In this document: positions 26,426 through 40,833 of the stretch, one piece after another
Numbering within the stretch: position 1 is the stretch's first letter
Layout of the letters: every line of letters starts with the position of its first letter
Notes under the pieces: model-generated
What the model was told of the DNA's origin: nothing
Databases searched by the model: none
Seen by the model: only the letters and a program-made list of their open reading frames with translations
Made by a program: the position numbers and the translations under genes
Assembly: GCA_938039145.1 (NCBI GenBank)
Contig: CALHVG010000003.1
Location: forward strand, 10,937 to 74,936
Direction: 5' to 3'
From: an uncultured Treponema sp.
GTDB lineage: Bacteria; Spirochaetota; Spirochaetia; Treponematales; Treponemataceae
Length of the DNA: 64,000 nt

Positions 26426-27310
26426 TCAAAGCTGATTTGAATTCGAATTTGTAAGAACGGTGTTCGGAGGTACGGATTTTGTAACCCATGTGTTTCCGCC
26501 GACTACGGAATCGTGTCCGATTATGGTTTCTCCGCCAAGAATGGTCGCATTCGCATAAATTGTAACGTTGTCTTCAATTGTAGGATGTCTTTTTTTGTTC
26601 ATCAGTTCTTTTTTTACGCTCAATGCGCCCAGCGTGACTCCTTGATAGAGTTTTACGTTGTTTCCGATGGTCGTTGATTCTCCGATGACGACGCCTGTCC
26701 CGTGGTCTATAAAAAAAGATTCCCCGATTTCTGCGCCCGGATTTATGTCGATTCCTGTTTTTCCGTGAACGTGTTCGCTCATTATTCTTGGAATTACAGG
26801 AACTCCGCTTGTGTAAAGAAAATGCGCAATTCTGTACACCATGATTGCCTGTATCGCCGGATAGGAGAGGATGACTTCTTCTCTGTTTTTTGCGGCCGGA
26901 TCTCCGCTGAATCCCGCTTCCACATCAAGACTGAGTTTTCGTTTTATTTCCGGCAATTCCTCTATAAGCGAAACACAGATTTTTTCCGCCGTTTTAAAAC
27001 ATTTGGAATTTTCGTTATTCCCCGGAAATGGCGTTCCCTTTTCCTTGCAGACCGTATAAAAAAGGGCTTTTTGAATTTCTTTTGTAAGAACCGCGATTAC
27101 ATGATTTACCCTGCAACCAGTAATATATCTTATGTCCGTAGGGCTGATTTCTTCGTCATCCTTGAAGCCGGGAAATATAAGGCATTGCAAATCCGAAAGC
27201 ACTTCCACCACTTTCTGCCTATTCGGAAAGTCCTCGGAGCCGCTCCTGTTGATTCCGCCGTATCTATCATATGAATCCAAAATTCCATCGATAAGCATGT
27301 CTATGTTCAT
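26426..27310 (-). CDS. cysE: Serine O-acetyltransferase
   Basis: 294 residues. An N-terminal helical domain (about 1-165) precedes a left-handed beta helix of hexapeptide repeats, with IDHGTGVVIGESTTIG and the KRHPTIEDNVTIYANATILGGETIIG turn typical of CysE. It transfers acetyl from acetyl-CoA to serine, the first step of cysteine synthesis. The longer N-terminal part is that of the EpsC-like group seen in anaerobes. The product O-acetylserine would go to a cysteine synthase not present here. It is divergent from the tRNA-Thr/rpmG operon. Confidence 0.88.
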   Translation of the reverse strand: MNIDMLIDGILDSYDRYGGINRSGSEDFPNRQKVVEVLSDLQCLIFPGFKDDEEISPTDIRYITGCRVNHVIAVLTKEIQKALFYTVCKEKGTPFPGNNENSKCFKTAEKICVSLIEELPEIKRKLSLDVEAGFSGDPAAKNREEVILSYPAIQAIMVYRIAHFLYTSGVPVIPRIMSEHVHGKTGIDINPGAEIGESFFIDHGTGVVIGESTTIGNNVKLYQGVTLGALSVKKELMNKKRHPTIEDNVTIYANATILGGETIIGHDSVVGGNTWVTKSVPPNTVLTNSNSNQL

Positions 27311-27385
27311 GTCAACCTCAATTATTCGATGTTAGCACATTGATATAGAAAAAACTAGTTTTTAAGGAATTTCTAGACTTTATTA

Positions 27386-27414
27386 TTGACACAAAACTAG
27401 TGGTCTATTATATT
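27386..27414 (+). promoter_or_regulatory. Strong promoter of the tRNA-rpmG-secE-nusG operon
   Basis: A perfect TTGACA (27386-27391), 17 bp and TATATT (27409-27414), 37 bp before tRNA-Thr. Confidence 0.8.
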
Positions 27415-27451
27415 TCTAGGACGCATTGTTGTAATATCAACGGCAAGTTTT

Positions 27452-27524
27452 GCCCTTGTAGCTCAGTCGGTAGAGCGCAACCATGGTAAGGTTGAGGTCT
27501 GCAGTTCGATTCTGCACGGGGGCT
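27452..27524 (+). tRNA. tRNA-Thr (GGT)
   Basis: A full cloverleaf can be drawn. The acceptor stem GCCCTTG pairs with CGGGGGC, the D arm has GCTCAGTCGGTAGAGC, the anticodon stem AACC/GGTT holds the loop ATGGTAA (anticodon GGT) and the T arm has TTCGATT. The discriminator is T and CCA is not encoded. Confidence 0.95.
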
Positions 27525-27538
27525 TTTAGGAGAACAAT

Positions 27539-27715
27539 ATGGGAAGCAAGAAAAAGGGAGCGGTTGAAATCATAGCCCTTCAGTGTACGGAATGCAAAAG
27601 AAAGAATTATACAACTTACAAGAATCGAAAGAACATAACCGGTAAGTTGGAATTGAGTAAATATTGTCCGTTCTGCAGGAAGCATATCAACCACAAAGAA
27701 ACAAAAGTTAAATAG
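27539..27715 (+). CDS. rpmG: 50S ribosomal protein L33
   Basis: 58 residues, beginning [12 protein letters not shown] and preceded by AGGAG. Two CxxC pairs (C16, C19 and C43, C46) make this the zinc-binding (C+) form. L33 sits near the E site of the 50S subunit. It lies between two tRNA genes, a layout conserved in many bacteria ahead of secE-nusG. Confidence 0.95.
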   Translation: MGSKKKGAVEIIALQCTECKRKNYTTYKNRKNITGKLELSKYCPFCRKHINHKETKVK

Positions 27716-27762
27716 TTTTTATTTTGTATATTTCCCGATTGAGCGCAGTCGGGTAGATATAT

Positions 27763-27834
27763 AGGGCAGTAGTTCAGTGGTAGAGCAGCGGTCTCCAAAA
27801 CCGCCTGTCGTGGGTTCAAATCCTGCCTGCCCTG
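27763..27834 (+). tRNA. tRNA-Trp (CCA)
   Basis: The acceptor stem AGGGCAG pairs with CTGCCCT. The anticodon stem GCGGT/ACCGC holds CTCCAAA (anticodon CCA), and the T arm carries TTCAAAT. The discriminator is G and the CCA end is not encoded. A small CCCGA/TCGGG hairpin lies between rpmG and this tRNA and may aid processing. Confidence 0.95.
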
Positions 27835-27886
27835 TTTTTTTTGAATCGGCGATGTAAATTGTCGGTTTGTTTTTCCGGAGGACTTT

Positions 27887-28072
27887 ATGGCAACAAAATT
27901 TGGTCAATTTTTACGAGAAAGCAAAACTGAACTCAAGAAGGTTGTGTGGCCTTCTAGGGCGGATGTTATTTCTTCCGTGAAAGTTGTTCTTATATCTACT
28001 CTTGTAATCGCTGTTATTCTTGGACTTTTGGACTTCGGTTTTACGGAAGCATTCCGTGCGATAATGAAATAA
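27887..28072 (+). CDS. secE: Preprotein translocase subunit SecE
   Basis: 61 residues, the short bacterial form with one membrane helix (about 31-55) after the conserved amphipathic segment SKTELKKVVWPSR. SecE clamps SecY in the SecYEG channel. GGAG lies 6 bp before the start. It precedes nusG by 18 bp. Confidence 0.95.
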   Translation: MATKFGQFLRESKTELKKVVWPSRADVISSVKVVLISTLVIAVILGLLDFGFTEAFRAIMK

Positions 28073-28090
28073 TCAAGGAACTGAAAACGC

Positions 28091-28648
28091 ATGGCAAAGA
28101 GTTGGTACATTTTGATGTCTTTCACTGGTTTCGAGGGGAAGATAGAGCGGACAATCAAAACGCTTCTTGACAAAGGAGACCTTGATCCGGCTGTCGTAAC
28201 AGATGTGAAAGTTCCCATGGAAGAAGTTGTCGAAATCAAGGACGGCAAAAAAAAGTCACGCAAAGATAAATTTTTACCCGGTTATATAATGGTTGAACTT
28301 GATCTTCCTGAAATCGGCTGGAAAGACACGTGTTCAAAACTTAGAAGAATTCAGGGAGTTGGTGGTTTTGTAGGAACGAATCCGAATGAACGACCTCGCC
28401 CTATTTCTACTTTGGAAGCAAAAAATCTTCTGATGAGAGCTGGCGAAATCAAGGGAGAAGTTCCTGTAAAGGTAAAGGTCAACTACAATGTTGGAGACCT
28501 CGTAAAAATCACGGACGGTCCGTTCAAGACATTCAGCGGCAACATCGAAGAAATCAATGCGGAGAAAGATAAGTTGATAGTAAATGTCCAAATTTTTGGA
28601 CGAGCCACGCCTGTGGATGTAAGTCTTGGGCAGGTGGAAAAAGCTTAA
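28091..28648 (+). CDS. nusG: Transcription termination/antitermination protein NusG
   Basis: 185 residues. The N-terminal NGN domain begins with SWYILMSFTGFEGKIERTI and binds RNA polymerase at the beta' clamp helices. A C-terminal KOW domain (VNYNVGDLVKITDGPFKTFSG) contacts Rho or ribosomal protein S10. Compared with E. coli the length is normal, with no large insertion as in Thermotoga. It is placed in the usual secE-nusG-rplK order. Confidence 0.96.
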   Translation: MAKSWYILMSFTGFEGKIERTIKTLLDKGDLDPAVVTDVKVPMEEVVEIKDGKKKSRKDKFLPGYIMVELDLPEIGWKDTCSKLRRIQGVGGFVGTNPNERPRPISTLEAKNLLMRAGEIKGEVPVKVKVNYNVGDLVKITDGPFKTFSGNIEEINAEKDKLIVNVQIFGRATPVDVSLGQVEKA

Positions 28649-28663
28649 AGCGTAGCAAAATTT

Positions 28664-28701
28664 CAGGTGCTTGTATGCCAGTACAAGCATTACCTGTTTT
28701 T
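28664..28701 (+). terminator. Hairpin attenuator between nusG and rplK
   Basis: CAGGT (28664) pairs with ACCTG (ending 28696) around an inner perfect stem TGCTTGTA / TACAAGCA, followed by TTTTT. A second stem GAGATGC / GCATCTC (28706-28735) lies just after it and may be the L1-repressor leader of the rplKA transcript. Both readings are from base pairing only. Confidence 0.55.
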
Positions 28702-28780
28702 GGGAGAGATGCAGGTCCGTTGGTCAAAGGCATCTCGCTAGAATCGGTTTTCCGGTTCATACCAATTTAGGAGAATAAAA

Positions 28781-29212
28781 ATGGCAACAAAGAAGGTAAC
28801 AGCCGTAATCAAATTGCAGTGTCCGGCAGGTGCTGCGACTCCGGCCCCTCCGATTGGTCCTGCTCTAGGACCTCATGGCGTTTCTGCGCCGAAGTTTGTC
28901 CAGGAATTCAACGACAGAACAAAATCCATGGAAAAGGGACTTATAATCCCTGTGGTGCTTACTGTCTATGCGGACAAATCGTACACATTCATTCTTAAGA
29001 CTCCGCCTGCGGCAGTTCTTATCAAGAAGGCGCTGAAACTTGAAAAAGGTTCGGGAAATCCTTTGCGTGATAAGGTTGGAACTCTTTCGCAGAAAACTCT
29101 TGAGGAAATTGCGAAAACAAAGATGCCGGACGTAAATGCAAACGATCTTGAAGCCGCAAAGAAAATCATCGCCGGTACTGCACGAAGTATGGGCGTAGAG
29201 GTGGAGCAGTAG
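28781..29212 (+). CDS. rplK: 50S ribosomal protein L11
   Basis: 143 residues. L11 binds the GTPase-associated region of 23S rRNA with L10. The N-terminal domain has the flexible proline-rich [14 protein letters not shown] that moves with elongation factors and is the thiostrepton site. It is followed after 1 bp by rplA. Confidence 0.98.
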   Translation: MATKKVTAVIKLQCPAGAATPAPPIGPALGPHGVSAPKFVQEFNDRTKSMEKGLIIPVVLTVYADKSYTFILKTPPAAVLIKKALKLEKGSGNPLRDKVGTLSQKTLEEIAKTKMPDVNANDLEAAKKIIAGTARSMGVEVEQ

Positions 29213-29213
29213 T

Positions 29214-29894
29214 ATGAAGCACGGAAAAAAATATCGAGCGGCTGCCGCAAAATATGATTTGACAAAAAAATACGATGTCGCATCCGCTTGCAGCATGGTC
29301 AAGGATATGAAATTGGCGAATTTCGATGAAACTATCGAAGCCCATATTTCTCTTAAAGTAGACAAATCCACATCTATACGAGATACGCTTGTATTTCCTA
29401 ACCAGTTTCGAGGTGAGAAAAAGGTGTTGGTATTCTGTCAGCCGGGCAGAGTTCAGGAAGCTCTTGATGCAGGCGCATCTTTTGCTGGCTCGGATGAGTA
29501 TATCGAGAAGGTAAAGGGCGGTTGGCTCGATTTTGATGTCGCCGTTGCAACTCCGGACATGATGAAAGACGTAGGTCGTCTTGGTATGGTTTTGGGACGA
29601 AAGGGGCTTATGCCGAACCCCAAGACCGGCACTGTAACTACCGATATAGTTTCTGCAATCAACGAACTAAAAAAAGGTAGGACGGAATATCGTGCCGACA
29701 AAGGCGGCGTAGTTCACATCGCTGTCGGAAAAAGTTCCATGGACACTGCGAAAGTTGCGGAAAACGTAAGCACTCTTATCGCTGAAGTAAGCAAGAAAGC
29801 ACCTAACGGTCTTGCGGCTTCCTTTATACGATCTGTGTCGCTTAGTTCCACGATGGGTCCCGGTGTCTGGGTAGCTATGAAGGAGGGCGAATAA
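29214..29894 (+). CDS. rplA: 50S ribosomal protein L1
   Basis: 226 residues. Forms the mobile L1 stalk that moves deacylated tRNA out of the E site. Domain II carries VLGRKGLMPNPKTGTVT and domain I the SMDTAKVAEN part. In other bacteria L1 represses its own rplKA transcript, and the stem before rplK is a candidate site. The start lies directly after the rplK stop. Confidence 0.98.
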   Translation: MKHGKKYRAAAAKYDLTKKYDVASACSMVKDMKLANFDETIEAHISLKVDKSTSIRDTLVFPNQFRGEKKVLVFCQPGRVQEALDAGASFAGSDEYIEKVKGGWLDFDVAVATPDMMKDVGRLGMVLGRKGLMPNPKTGTVTTDIVSAINELKKGRTEYRADKGGVVHIAVGKSSMDTAKVAENVSTLIAEVSKKAPNGLAASFIRSVSLSSTMGPGVWVAMKEGE

Positions 29895-29896
29895 TT

Positions 29897-30511
29897 ATGG
29901 CAATGCTTACAAAAAAGGTTCAGCCTGCAAAAACTGCCGCTATAGAAGAGGCGAAAAAGACTTTTGCGGGATACGACGAATTTATTTTTGCCGATTATCG
30001 CGGAATGACCGTTGAGCAGATTTCTTCTCTTCGAAAAAAGCTTCGTGAAAAGGAGTCCGTACTCAAGGTTGTGAAGAACAATTTTGCCCGAATCGCTTTC
30101 AAGGAAAGAAATATTGACAGCGTGGCGGAACTTCTGAAAGGTCCTACGGTTGTCGCCATGGGAAAAGAGGATTCCAATGTAATCGCAAAAACGCTTTTTG
30201 ATTTTGCAAAGGACAATCCCGTTCTTACCGTAAAAGGCGCATACGTCGGAAACGAGCTTTTCGATGCGGCAAAAATCGAAGCGTTCTCTAAAGTTCCGGG
30301 AAAGAAGGAGCTTATCGCTATGCTTATGTCTGCGATGAATGGTCCTGCAAGAAAACTTGCCGCCACAATCAAGGCATATGCGGAAAAGAAAGAGTCGGAA
30401 GGCGGAGCTTCTCCGGCGAAAGCAGAGGCGGCAACTGCGGAAGCAAATGCAGCACCGGCGGAAACCCCTGCAACGGAAACGCCCGCAGCTGAAGCTCCTG
30501 CAGCCAACTAA
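29897..30511 (+). CDS. rplJ: 50S ribosomal protein L10, with a long low-complexity tail
   Basis: 204 residues against about 165-175 in most bacteria. The N-terminal RNA-binding domain (to about 130) and the helix that carries L7/L12 dimers (about 135-165) are normal. Residues from about 168 form an extra Ala/Pro/Glu/Thr-rich tail with repeats such as PAETPATETPAAEAPA, probably disordered. The tail is in the same frame and continuous, so it is not an annotation error. Two bases separate it from rplA. Confidence 0.96.
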   Translation: MAMLTKKVQPAKTAAIEEAKKTFAGYDEFIFADYRGMTVEQISSLRKKLREKESVLKVVKNNFARIAFKERNIDSVAELLKGPTVVAMGKEDSNVIAKTLFDFAKDNPVLTVKGAYVGNELFDAAKIEAFSKVPGKKELIAMLMSAMNGPARKLAATIKAYAEKKESEGGASPAKAEAATAEANAAPAETPATETPAAEAPAAN

Positions 30512-30696
30512 TTTAAGTTTATTGAAAGCCTGAAAATTGCGAGTGCGATTTTTGGTGCTTTTCTATAAAACTCACGGTCAGGCTTCAGAGCTGTCGACTG
30601 TCCGTGAAAGATTTGCGGATGCGGCTCGTATGAGCTTTTACCGCAACGTTCTGAAAAAGAACGGCAAAATATTTACATATTTGTGAGGAAGACAAT

Positions 30697-31074
30697 ATGG
30701 CAGCATTAACTACAGATCAGATTCTTGATGCAATCTCCGGAATGACGGTTCTTGAGTGTTCGGAACTCGTTAAGGCAATGGAAGAAAAATTCGGCGTAAC
30801 TGCGGCTGTTGCGGTAGCAGCGGCTCCGGCTGCCGGTGCAGGTGCGGCTGCTGAAGAGCAGACAGAGTTTACTGTCACTCTCGACAGTTTTGATGCGGCA
30901 AGCAAGATAAACGTAATCAAGGCGGTTCGTGAAGTAACTGGTCTTGGTCTTGGTGAGTCAAAGGCACTTGTTGAGGGAGCTCCGAAGCCTCTCAAGGAAG
31001 GCATTAGCAAGGCAGACGCTGACGCAATCATCGCTAAGATTACTGCTGCCGGCGGAAAGGCATCAAAGAAATAA
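30697..31074 (+). CDS. rplL: 50S ribosomal protein L7/L12
   Basis: 125 residues. The N-terminal dimerisation helices (1-32) are linked by an Ala-rich hinge (about 38-54) to the C-terminal domain that recruits translation GTPases ([22 protein letters not shown]). GTGAGGAAG precedes the ATG. A 185-nt spacer with several hairpins separates it from rplJ, longer than in E. coli. Confidence 0.98.
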   Translation: MAALTTDQILDAISGMTVLECSELVKAMEEKFGVTAAVAVAAAPAAGAGAAAEEQTEFTVTLDSFDAASKINVIKAVREVTGLGLGESKALVEGAPKPLKEGISKADADAIIAKITAAGGKASKK

Positions 31075-31118
31075 TTGCTTTTTCAGGTAAATTAAGGAAA
31101 AGCCGATTAAAATTAATG

Positions 31119-31152
31119 ACTTCAGGGTGATTTTTTTCACCCTGAAGTTTTG
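31119..31152 (+). terminator. Attenuator between rplL and rpoB
   Basis: A perfect 12-bp stem ACTTCAGGGTGA / TCACCCTGAAGT (31119-31130, 31137-31148) with a T6 loop is followed by TTTGTG. By analogy with the E. coli rplL-rpoB gap, partial termination here would lower rpoBC expression relative to the ribosomal proteins. Confidence 0.75.
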
Positions 31153-31262
31153 TGATTTAAAAACTTTCAGTTCTTTAACAAATTATTGTCAGAAGAAAAT
31201 CGTGCTGTGCAGAGTTTCTCACGTAGCGTTTTCCACTGAACACAATAGGCAGGGGGAATCTG

Positions 31263-34200
31263 ATGTTCGCAAAAACCCGAACAATCAACCGTCAGTACAT
31301 TGGAAAAAACATTCCTAATTTCATGGAAGTACCGGATTTAATTGGAATCCAGACTTCTTCGTTTGAAAGTTTCTTGCAGGCAGAAAGAATAAAAAAAGGA
31401 GAACCGGTTCTAAACCAAGGTTTGCAGGAAGTTTTTACTTCTACGTTTCCGATTGAAAGCCCTAACGGCGATATGTCGCTTGAGTTCGAGCACTATGAAC
31501 TTGATTACGGAAACATAAAATATTCCGAATTGGAATGCAAGCAAAAAGGACTCACTTATGCAGTTCCTTTGAAAGCACTCATAAATCTGACCTCGCTTAA
31601 CATGGGGCAAATCCTTCAGAAAGATATTTATATGGGCGACATTCCGCTCATGACAGAACGTGGAACATTCATAATCAACGGCGCAGAGCGTGTAGTGGTG
31701 TCCCAAATCCATCGTTCTCCCGGAGTCATTTTTCAGCATGACAAGGGAATTTATTCAAGCCGAATAATTCCATATCGAGGTTCGTGGCTTGAATTTGAAA
31801 TTGACCAGAAAAAAGAGTTGATTTTTGCAAAAATCGACCGCAAAAAGAAAATTCTTGGAACGATATTCCTTAGAGCACTGGGCTTTTCTACCAGAGAAGA
31901 GATTATCAGGTGCTTCTACAAGACTGAAAAAGTTGAAGTGGTTGATTCTATCGAGGCACGCGAAGCCTTGGTTGACAGGGTTCTTGCCAGTGCCGTAATC
32001 GTAAAAAGCGATGACGGGGAGGAAAAACGTCTTTTCAACGCAGGTGTGCGTCTACATCCGCATGACATCGACGATTTGGTTGCTAACAATATAGGTGAAA
32101 TCGAACTCATAAAGTTTTCCACAAAAAAGAATCCTAACGACAAGGACGAAAAAAACGATTCCTTGGATTCTCAGATTATCATCAATTGTTTTGACCGCGA
32201 GGAAGTGCGTTTTGTGAAGGAAGGCTCTGTGGATATGGAGCCGACTAAGGAAGATGCTCTTGCCGCTGTTTATACGATTCTGCTCCCGGGCGAGCCGATT
32301 ACAGTCGATGCCGCTGAAAAAGATTTGAAATCGATGTTCTTTAGTGAACGGCGATACGATCTTGGGCGAGTGGGACGCTACAAACTGAACAAAAAATTTG
32401 AGTATAAAGACGATGTGAACAGTTTTGTTCTTATACCGGAAGATATCATCAATACGATGAAAATCCTCATAAAAGTTTACATCGGTGAAGACCAAATCGA
32501 TGATATCGACCATCTTGGAAACCGCCGAATCCGTTGCGTTGGAGAGCTTCTTACAAATCAGTTGAAAACTGCGTTCAGCCGCATGGAAAGAATTGTTAAG
32601 GAGCGCATGGGACTTAAAGAAACCGAGACCATGAAGCCTCAGGATCTTGTTTCTATAAAGCCGATTGTCGCCGCAATCAGAGAATTTTACGGTTCTTCCC
32701 AACTGTCGCAGTTCATGGATCAGGTAAATCCTCTTTCCGAACTTACGCACAAACGTCGTCTTAACGCATTGGGACCCGGCGGTCTTTCAAGGGATAGGGC
32801 TGGATTCGAGGTTCGAGATGTTCACTACACCCATTACGGACGAATGTGTCCTATCGAGACTCCTGAAGGTCCGAACATTGGTTTGATTGTTTCTCTTGCA
32901 ATGTACACAAAAATAAACGAGTACGGATTCCTTGAAGCTCCTTACAGAAAAGTTGTGGACGGAAAAGCTACAGGAGAAGTCGAATATCTTTTGGCTATGG
33001 ACGAAGACAGATATTCTGTCGGACAGCTTGTGGAGGGAATCAAGGAAGATGGTTCGTTCCCGTCGGAAATGATTTCATGTCGTCACCGTGGTGATTACAC
33101 AACAAGAAGCGTCAAAGATATTCAATATATTGATGTTTCTCCTCGTCAGGTTATTTCTGTTTCCGCTTCGTTGATTCCGTTCCTTGAGCATGACGATGCA
33201 AACCGCGCGCTCATGGGCTGCAACATGCAGAGGCAGGCGGTTCCGCTATTGTTCCCTGAGCCTCCGTATGTCGGTACAGGAATGGAGAAAAAGACCGCCT
33301 ACGATTCAGGCGTAATCGTCAAGGCTAGGCACGAAGGCGATGTTGTTTATGTTTCCAGTGAGTTGATAAAGGTGAAGAGCACCGAGCCTGAACAGAACGG
33401 AAAGGTCACGGAATACAAACTTTTGAAGTACCAGCGAACAAACAACGATACGTGGAGTCATAACAGACCTACGGTTGAGGTGGGACAGCACGTAAAAGTC
33501 GGCGAAATCATTGCCGACGGACCAGCCACGTTCAACGGCGAACTCGCACTTGGAAGAAATATTTTGGTCGGGTTTGTTCCATGGAACGGCTATAACTATG
33601 AGGACGCTGTTCTTATTTCTCAGCGTGTTGTCCGCGAGGATATGTACACCACAATCCATATCAAGGAATTCCAGACTGAAGTTCGGGAAACAAAACTCGG
33701 CTACGAAAAAATCACCCGCGAAATTCCGAATACCAGCGAAAAGGCTTTGGACAATCTTGATTCGGAAGGAATTATCCGAATCGGAGCGAAAGTTCGTTCA
33801 GGTGATATTCTTGTTGGAAAAGTTACGCCTAAAAGCGACACTGAAACCACGCCTGAGTTCAAACTTTTGAACTCGATTTTCGGAGAAAAGGCAAAAGAAG
33901 TGCGCGATTCTTCGCTCCATGTTCCGCACGGAGTTGAAGGAGTCGTAATCGATGTTCAGCGGATGAGCCGAATGGAAGGCGACGAACAGCTTAGTCCGGG
34001 CGTTACCGAAGTCGTAAAGGTAATCATCGCAAACAAGCGAAAACTTCGCGAGGGCGACAAAATGGCAGGTCGTCACGGAAACAAGGGTGTCGTTGCTAGA
34101 ATTCTTCCGCCGGAGGACATGCCGTATCTTGAGGATGGAACTCCACTTGATGTGTGTTTGAATCCGCTTGGCGTTCCTTCACGAATGAACATCGGACAGA

Positions 34201-34812
34201 TTATGGAAAGCGAACTTGGAGTTGCCGGTCGTTATCTGAATCAGTTCTTTGAAGCGCCTGTGTTCCAGTCCCCAAGCCAGGAGCAGATAGCCGCGAAACT
34301 TGCCGAAGCAGGACTTGCAAGCGACGCAAAGCAGATTGTTCGCTCCGGACAGACGGGCGAGCCTTTCGTGAATCCGATTTTTGTCGGCGTGATTTACTTT
34401 ATGAAACTCCACCATTTGGTCGATGACAAAATGCACGCTCGTTCTACAGGTCCTTATTCGCTTGTAACGCAGCAGCCGCTCGGAGGTAAGGCTCAATTTG
34501 GCGGTCAGCGTCTTGGAGAAATGGAAGTTTGGGCGTTGGAGGCGTACGGAGCCGCAAACACCTTGCAGGAAATGATGACAATCAAATCCGATGACATGAA
34601 CGGCCGTTCCAAGATTTACGAATCGATTGTAAAAGGTGATCCGACTTCACCGGTGGGAGTTCCTGAGGCGTTCAATGTAATGGTGCAGGAACTTAGGGGA
34701 TTGGGTCTTGATTTCACGATTTATGACGACATGGGTAAGCAAATTGCCCTGACGGAACGTGATCAGGATTTGATAGATAAGGAATCTTCAGGCTTCGATA
34801 AGGAGAACTCTA

Positions 34813-34820
<8 letters not shown>
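31263..34820 (+). CDS. rpoB: RNA polymerase beta subunit
   Basis: 1185 residues, without the large E. coli lineage insertions. The rifampicin region [11 protein letters not shown] (477-487) through [10 protein letters not shown] is clear. Position 501, equal to E. coli Ser531, is Asn, while Asp486 (516) and His496 (526) are kept. Asn at this place is reported in naturally rifampicin-resistant spirochaetes. The catalytic-side segments [18 protein letters not shown] and DEKA-type C-terminal parts ([18 protein letters not shown]) are normal. It overlaps rpoC by 8 bp. Confidence 0.99.
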
Positions 34821-39099
<4,279 letters not shown>

Positions 39100-39184
39100 T
39101 ACCGGACGATTTTCCGTGGATGCATTGTTTCGTTGTTCAAAATCGAAATAATGCGTTTATAGGAAAATCCGGCTATGTATCAGA

Positions 39185-39228
39185 AGCCGTCTGAGGTGCA
39201 GTTTTGTACACCGGGCGGCTGTTTTTTT
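39185..39228 (+). terminator. Terminator of the rpoBC operon
   Basis: AGCCGTCTGAGGTG pairs with CACCGGGCGGCT (two small bulges), followed by GTTTTTTT. It closes the operon before the polysaccharide island. Confidence 0.8.
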
Positions 39229-39687
39229 GTGCGAAAATAATTTTCTGATAGATAAAAAAACAGGATTTGCATGAAAATTATGTACGGTGCTTAACTTGAT
39301 GAAATATTAACCGTGCGTCAGTGTAAGTTTTTCTGATATAAATTGCCGCCGGGGCTTTATTTGGGTATAGTTAAAAATCTACGGGGAAAAATAATCACTT
39401 ATGTAAGTTTTTGCTTTTTTCAAAATTAGCCGATGTTCGGGAGAATTTAATTTGGATTTCCGGGGAAATATATAAATTTTTGAGTGGGAATAAGTTCGCA
39501 GATTGTGCAGTCATATTTTTATTTCATAATTTGCTTTTTCAAAAATATTATAGAATTTTTCCATGAAATAAATTTATTCTGTATTAAAATTCAGCACACT
39601 TCTGTGTATAATTGAAGCGGTTGCAAATAGGTCGCATATTTATCTGTTTGCAATTTTTATGGTTTAAAAACAAGGAATTAATAGAAA
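39229..39687. other. AT-rich gap before glf
   Basis: About 460 bp without a gene. The base composition becomes clearly AT-rich here and stays so to about 47.5 kb. A TATAAT at 39607-39612 (with a poor -35 TTAAAA, 17 bp upstream) is the best candidate for a glf promoter. Confidence 0.45.
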
Positions 39688-40824
39688 ATGAAATATGATT
39701 TTTTAATTGTCGGGGCAGGTTTGTATGGAATGATTTTTGCATATCTTGCAAAACAGAAATCTAAAAAATGCCTTGTAATAGAAAAACGTCCCCATTTGGG
39801 AGGAAATATATATTGTGAAACCGTTGAAGGTATTCATGTTCATAAATATGGTGCACATATTTTTCATACCAGCAACAAGCAAGTTTGGGATTTTGTAAAT
39901 TCTATTGTTCAATTTAATCGTTATACCAATTGCCCGATAGCAAATTATAAGGATGAACTATATAACCTTCCGTTCAATATGAATACATTTTATCAGCTCT
40001 GGAAAGTAAAAACTCCGGAAGAGGCATTGGTAAAAATAGAAGAACAGAGAAATGTTGCGCTCAAAAAAATGGGTGATAGAAAGGCACAGAATCTTGAGGA
40101 GCAGGCTCTTAGTCTTGTAGGGTATGATATATATGAAAAATTGATAAAAGGATATACCGAAAAGCAATGGGGAAGAAAATGTACCGAATTACCGGCTTTT
40201 ATAATCAATCGGCTTCCTGTACGTATGATTTTTGACAATAATTACTTTAATGATTTATATCAAGGCATTCCAATTGGCGGATATAACAAGCTGATTGAAG
40301 GATTGTCTGACGGTATTGAAAATAAAACTGCTACGGATTTTTTTGCGAATCGAGCTCACTGGGAAAATATTGCAGATAAAATTGTGTTTACGGGAAAGGT
40401 AGATGAGTTTTATGACTATAGATTCGGTAAACTTGAATATCGCACAGTGAGATTTGAATCGGAAATCCTTAATGAATACAATCATCAAGGAAATGCAGTG
40501 ATAAATTATACCGACGCGGAAATTCCGTACACTCGTATTATTGAACATAAGCACTTTGAACCGGAAAATCCTGCGTATTCAAAGAATATTACAGTTATTT
40601 CCAGAGAATATTCTACAGAATGGAAAGATGGAATGGAGGCGTTCTATCCTGTAAATGATGAAAAGAATACTGTATTGTATAAACAATATAAAATGCTTTC
40701 GGATAAAGAGTCAAATGTGATTTTTGGCGGACGGCTTGCAGAGTACAAATATTATGATATGGGAAATGTAATAGAAAAAGCAATGAAAGATGCAGAAAAA
40801 ATTTTAGGAAATCTTGATGCATAG
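39688..40824 (+). CDS. glf: UDP-galactopyranose mutase
   Basis: 378 residues, the usual Glf length. A flavoenzyme that converts UDP-galactopyranose to UDP-galactofuranose. The FAD site VGAGLYGMIFAYLA is at 8-21, followed by EKRPHLGGN and HKYGAHIFHT, and then the family residues YTEKQWG, PIGGYNKL and the C-terminal FGGRLAEYKYYDMG. It starts the polysaccharide cluster and lies 9 bp before a glycosyltransferase gene. The GlfT-like transferase at 46594 is the likely user of its product. Confidence 0.95.
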   Translation: MKYDFLIVGAGLYGMIFAYLAKQKSKKCLVIEKRPHLGGNIYCETVEGIHVHKYGAHIFHTSNKQVWDFVNSIVQFNRYTNCPIANYKDELYNLPFNMNTFYQLWKVKTPEEALVKIEEQRNVALKKMGDRKAQNLEEQALSLVGYDIYEKLIKGYTEKQWGRKCTELPAFIINRLPVRMIFDNNYFNDLYQGIPIGGYNKLIEGLSDGIENKTATDFFANRAHWENIADKIVFTGKVDEFYDYRFGKLEYRTVRFESEILNEYNHQGNAVINYTDAEIPYTRIIEHKHFEPENPAYSKNITVISREYSTEWKDGMEAFYPVNDEKNTVLYKQYKMLSDKESNVIFGGRLAEYKYYDMGNVIEKAMKDAEKILGNLDA

Positions 40825-40833
40825 GTTATAAAC

